A stretch of DNA of 64,000 nucleotides from Myxococcus fulvus (GTDB lineage: Bacteria > Myxococcota > Myxococcia > Myxococcales > Myxococcaceae). The stretch covers positions 124,001-188,000 of the forward strand of contig NZ_FOIB01000010.1 of NCBI RefSeq assembly GCF_900111765.1. The letters are read 5' to 3'. Each line of letters begins with the position of its first letter. Position 1 is the first letter of the stretch. The translations under genes were made by a program, and so were the position numbers. Shown in pieces: positions 61,015-64,000 of this stretch. A model generated the notes under the pieces. That model was not told where the DNA came from, did not search any database, and saw only the letters and a list, made by a program, of their open reading frames with translations.

Positions 61015-62496
61015 TCACGTTTCGGCGGTGGTGTCGGAGTCCGCTGTGCCTGTCGCATCCGCGAGGATGGCGGCGAGCCCCGCGCGTGTCCGGGCCTGCT
61101 GGATTCGCGCGGCGAATTCCGCGGGGGCGCCTTCGGGCAGCCGGTCCAGGGCCTGCGCCCGGAGCTCCTCGGTCGCGGGGGCGCCCATCCGCAGCGTGAG
61201 CGCGCCCGCGACGGTGGACTGGTGCTTCGCGTGGAAGGACTGGGCCTCGGGGCCCTGCATGTCGAAGTACCACTCCGTGTCGCCTGCGCTGCCCTTCTCC
61301 CGGTTGTAGTTCTCGAGCGTGAGGCTGTCCTCGCCATCGCGGGCGATCACCGCCGCGAAGTGGAAGCTCCAGAGCTTCTCGTCGGCGGTGCGCTCGCGGG
61401 TGCCCACGATGGCGTAGGACTCTCCCACCTCGGGACGTGCGTGGGTGTTGACGCCCACCCGGCGGCTTCGTGTGCTCAGCTGCTCCGGGTCGTGCTGGAG
61501 GTAGCGCTCCGTCGCCTCCGCCCGGGCCTGGCGCTGGCCGGTGGCGAAGTGCGCCTCGAGCAGCTCCTGCCACTCGTCGACGTCCCGCTCCCCATCCGCC
61601 AGGTGCGCGTCCAGGAATGGCCCGAGCAGGTTCGCGAGTCGCTGCTGGACGACGGGCTGCTTCCTGTAGGTGTCTCCGAAGATCTCCCGGAGCAGCGCGA
61701 GGCGCAGTCGTGGGATGGGAATCACCTGCGCCAGCGCGGTGGAGGCGTGTTGCTTGTTGTTGGTGTCGACCGCGACATCCCGGAAGCTGAACCGGAGCGT
61801 GGAGGCCTCTTCGTCTTCTTCCGTGAGCTCGTCCTGCGCGGTGATGATGGACTGGGGCGTGACGTCGGCATTGTCCGCCAACTGCTCGGCGATGGCGTTG
61901 AGCTCGCCGAGGGCGTAGGTGCTCTGCCGACGCGAGGTCGGGGCGTCATCCTCAGGGCCCTGATAGAGGGCGTGCGTCTGGTTCGAGCCCGTCACGCGGT
62001 CCGCCACGTCGATGCACTCGTTGACGTCGAAGAGGGGCTGCTCGGGGACGAGCGCCCTGGGCGTCACGGCCTTCATTCCCGCCAGGGCTTCGGGGGCGTC
62101 GTCTCCGGCGTGGAGCCTCACGCGCGAGCCCATCGCCTCGAGGATTCGGTTGGACCGCTCGATGACGGCGGGCGTGGCGAAGAACCGCTGCGTCTCGTTC
62201 TCCACGGGCAGCGCGAACGCGCGGTTCGCGGAGATGCGATAGCCCCCGCCCTCGGTGAAGCGCTGGACCACGCCGCCGGCCCGCGCGGTCGACGTCCTCG
62301 CGGGAGAGCCCTGGTCCACATCGCGCTGTCGCTGGAGCAGCGACTGGACCGCGGGCCGGTGGTCCAACATCCGCTGCAGCGTGCGTTGGCGCGCTCCGGA
62401 GGCGGACTCCAGGCTGTCGCCAGAGGTGGCGCGCGCCTCGCGCGCTTCGGAGACATGCGCGGTGCCGCGCGGCCGCTCGTGGACATTCATGGGCAT
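61015..62496 (-). CDS. Candidate eCIS cargo/effector protein
   Basis: 493 residues. The N-terminal ~100 residues are disordered and polar (RQRTLQRMLDHRPAVQSL, then VVQRF). The rest is alpha/beta with no enzyme family I can name. A conserved-looking block near the C-terminus reads WSFHFAAVIARDGEDSLTLE, then WYFDMQGPEAQSFHAKHQ. I recall similar ENY...WYF.M.GP..QSFH blocks in hypothetical proteins beside DUF4157 genes and eCIS loci. DUF4157 itself is not present. It lies directly upstream of the sheath operon in the same direction. Start at 62496 chosen for GGGAG; a Met two codons later is an alternative. Confidence 0.6.
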   Translation of the reverse strand: MPMNVHERPRGTAHVSEAREARATSGDSLESASGARQRTLQRMLDHRPAVQSLLQRQRDVDQGSPARTSTARAGGVVQRFTEGGGYRISANRAFALPVENETQRFFATPAVIERSNRILEAMGSRVRLHAGDDAPEALAGMKAVTPRALVPEQPLFDVNECIDVADRVTGSNQTHALYQGPEDDAPTSRRQSTYALGELNAIAEQLADNADVTPQSIITAQDELTEEDEEASTLRFSFRDVAVDTNNKQHASTALAQVIPIPRLRLALLREIFGDTYRKQPVVQQRLANLLGPFLDAHLADGERDVDEWQELLEAHFATGQRQARAEATERYLQHDPEQLSTRSRRVGVNTHARPEVGESYAIVGTRERTADEKLWSFHFAAVIARDGEDSLTLENYNREKGSAGDTEWYFDMQGPEAQSFHAKHQSTVAGALTLRMGAPATEELRAQALDRLPEGAPAEFAARIQQARTRAGLAAILADATGTADSDTTAET

Positions 62497-62701
62497 CACG
62501 CTCCCTGGGAGGAGCCACGAGCTTAGAGAGCCCTTAGGATGCGCTGAACGCCCTGGCACGTCTCACGAGGTCCAGGCGGTGCACATGTCCCACCACACGC
62601 CTTGTCGGTCCAGGCAGGCGAGCGAGGTAGGTCCAGGGGGCACTTTGCACCGGGAATGACACGACACACCCTCCCTCCCAGTCTCTTCAGTAGGGGGCAG
62701 C
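62497..62701. promoter_or_regulatory. Divergent intergenic region, cargo gene / ELWxxDGT gene
   Basis: 205 bp between outward-facing genes. It contains the ribosome sites GGGAG (cargo gene) and AGGGGG (lipoprotein). No operator or promoter element recognised with confidence. Confidence 0.4.
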
Positions 62702-64000
62702 ATGTCGTGGCGCGGTGGGTGGATGGTGTCGTCGTTGCTGGTGTTGGGGGCGGGCTGCGGAGGCGCACTTCCCGGGGAGGAGGTGCCTGCCCCCGCCGAG
62801 GAGGCAGAGGAGCGGTTGGATGGCTCCTATTGCCTGCCGACGGAGGATTCCACCCAGCGTGTGAAGACCATCCTCCCGCCCTCGGACATCGGGATTCCGC
62901 GCTACGCGGCCAGCCCCAGTGACTTCGTGAGCTTCAAGGGCCAGCTGCACTTCGCGGTGAACTTCGAGGACGGGAAGCGGGCGCTGTGGCGCAGCAACGG
63001 CACCTCGGCGGGGACCACTGAAATCAAGAGCCTCCCCGCGACGGAGGGGAACTTCACGCCGCCGCTCGGCGGCCTCACGCCCACCTCATCCCTGCTGTTC
63101 TTCCGGGCGGCGGACGTCGCGCACGGCACGGAGCTGTGGGTGAGCGACGGCACCTCGGGCGGCACCCGCATGGTGGAGGACCTGACGCCGGGGACGGACA
63201 GCTCGTATCCGACGCACATGACGGCCACGGGCAGCGGCTCCGTGGTGTTTTTCCTGGAGCGATACGAGTCGGGCTCCACGCGCGTGCGTTACGAGCTGTG
63301 GGCGTCGGATGGCTCGGCCGGTGGGACGTCACGCGTGCGTGACTTCGGCGCGGACGCGGAGGTGAGCTACCTGTCCGGCGCGGCCAACGACACGCTGCGC
63401 TTCTTCGTGCGGGATTTGTCCGGCGGCACCAGCCTCTGGAAGACGGACGGCACGTCGGCGGGCACCGTCCAGGTCAAGCGGCTCACGTCGGGGCCCAATG
63501 CCTTCATCAAGGACGCGCGGACCACCGACGGGCTCACGCTCTTCATCCTCCGTCAGGACTCGGGCCTCCAGGAATTGTGGAAGACGGATGGCACGTCGGG
63601 CGGCACGCTGCGCCTGGCGTCCTTCGGCGCCACCCGGGACGTGCGCCTGCTGGGCGCGCTGGGGTCGACCGTCTATGTCACCACCACGTCCCTGACGACG
63701 CAGTACATGGTCCTCTACCAGGTGCCTCTGGCGGGCGGCACCCCGACGTCTGTCGTCAGCCTGCCCAATGACTACACCTCGCTGGGCGAGGCTTTCCCCT
63801 ACATCGACAGCGTCAGCATCCCGCCGGGAGGCTCGAAGCTGTTCTTCTCCGTCATCATCGGCAGCAATGGCCCCGCGCCGCGCGACTCGCAGCTCTGGGT
63901 GACGGACGGCACCGCGGGCGGCACCGTGCGGCTGCGCCGGCCGCTGAGCCTCTCGGACGAGTACTCCTCGCCCGTGTACGCCGTGTCGGACGACCTGGTC
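62702..64000 (+). CDS. ELWxxDGT-repeat lipoprotein, partial at window edge
   Basis: 433 codons are visible and the frame is still open at the right edge. The signal peptide ends in LVLGAGC (lipobox), with an acidic Pro/Glu linker. The body is built of ~50-residue ELWxxDGT repeats: ALWRSNGTSAGT, ELWVSDGTSGGT, ELWASDGSAGGT, SLWKTDGTSAGT, ELWKTDGTSGGT and QLWVTDGTAGGT. These form a beta-propeller-like structure frequent in myxobacterial surface proteins. It lies next to the eCIS locus but is transcribed away from it, so a link is not supported. Confidence 0.82.
   Translation, partial: MSWRGGWMVSSLLVLGAGCGGALPGEEVPAPAEEAEERLDGSYCLPTEDSTQRVKTILPPSDIGIPRYAASPSDFVSFKGQLHFAVNFEDGKRALWRSNGTSAGTTEIKSLPATEGNFTPPLGGLTPTSSLLFFRAADVAHGTELWVSDGTSGGTRMVEDLTPGTDSSYPTHMTATGSGSVVFFLERYESGSTRVRYELWASDGSAGGTSRVRDFGADAEVSYLSGAANDTLRFFVRDLSGGTSLWKTDGTSAGTVQVKRLTSGPNAFIKDARTTDGLTLFILRQDSGLQELWKTDGTSGGTLRLASFGATRDVRLLGALGSTVYVTTTSLTTQYMVLYQVPLAGGTPTSVVSLPNDYTSLGEAFPYIDSVSIPPGGSKLFFSVIIGSNGPAPRDSQLWVTDGTAGGTVRLRRPLSLSDEYSSPVYAVSDDLV

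Noticed and set aside
62702..64000. ELWxxDGT lipoprotein as part of the eCIS locus
   Set aside because: It is transcribed in the opposite direction, and such proteins are scattered widely in myxobacterial genomes.

Overview
The window is high-GC DNA. Long antisense shadow ORFs are everywhere, and there are many short-lipobox lipoproteins with Pro/Asp/Gly linkers, large PAS/GAF histidine kinases, EGF-repeat and ELWxxDGT-repeat surface proteins, and few classical operons. Together these fit a myxobacterium, most likely a member of the Myxococcaceae. This is judged from gene content and base composition only; there is no rRNA, tRNA or marker gene in the window to fix a genus.

Left part (1-37.6 kb): mostly single genes or pairs. 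These include a zinc-ribbon/J-domain protein, a secreted lipoprotein, an alcohol dehydrogenase coupled to a DUF4334 protein, a DinB-like protein, a SUV3-like RNA helicase, a small outer-membrane protein, an LLM-class flavin oxidoreductase divergent from a GH13 enzyme, a lysoplasmalogenase-like membrane protein, a CxxCH lipoprotein, gapN, two orphan sensor kinases, a PPK2-type polyphosphate kinase, tandem DUF4139 proteins, a 2OG-Fe(II) oxygenase, an atypical SDR, a head-GIN lipoprotein and a GT87-like membrane protein. Within this part, 19.0-22.5 kb holds a probable toxin/immunity pair: a DUF4157 (eCIS core domain) protein with SH3, LysM and a C-terminal nuclease-like domain, followed 12 bp later by a candidate immunity gene.

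Right part (37.7-62.5 kb, minus strand): an extracellular contractile injection system (eCIS) locus, that is, a phage-tail-like particle. Reading in the direction of transcription: candidate cargo protein, 438-bp control region, sheath, inner tube, gp51-like assembly protein, a low-complexity protein with conserved ends, three tiny overlapping ORFs, DUF4255 tail terminator, AAA+ ATPase, small conserved protein, Afp7-like tube/baseplate adaptor, gpX/LysM-like protein, gpD-like hub, gpV-like spike, PAAR-like tip, gp25 wedge, two J-like baseplate proteins, a gpI-like protein with a beta-helix tail, and a 1351-residue DUF6519/Ig-like/beta-propeller fibre. Nearly all genes overlap by 4 bp (ATGA) or sit within a few bases of each other, so the sheath-to-fibre block behaves as one operon of about 23 kb. 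A YadA-head/S74-chaperone fibre-like lipoprotein converges on its distal end. No capsid, terminase, integrase, holin or lysin gene is seen, so it is neither a prophage nor a type VI secretion cluster.

The least expected structure is at 55.9-56.5 kb. A tandem duplication of the 3' end of the low-complexity gene has created a chain of three mini-ORFs. At three of the four junctions the codons for a C-terminal Gly-Gly-Gly-Arg are also the Shine-Dalgarno sequence (GGAGGT) of the next ORF; the fourth keeps a degenerate form. Each stop overlaps the next ATG. The right edge (62.7 kb on) carries a divergent ELWxxDGT-repeat lipoprotein that runs off the window.
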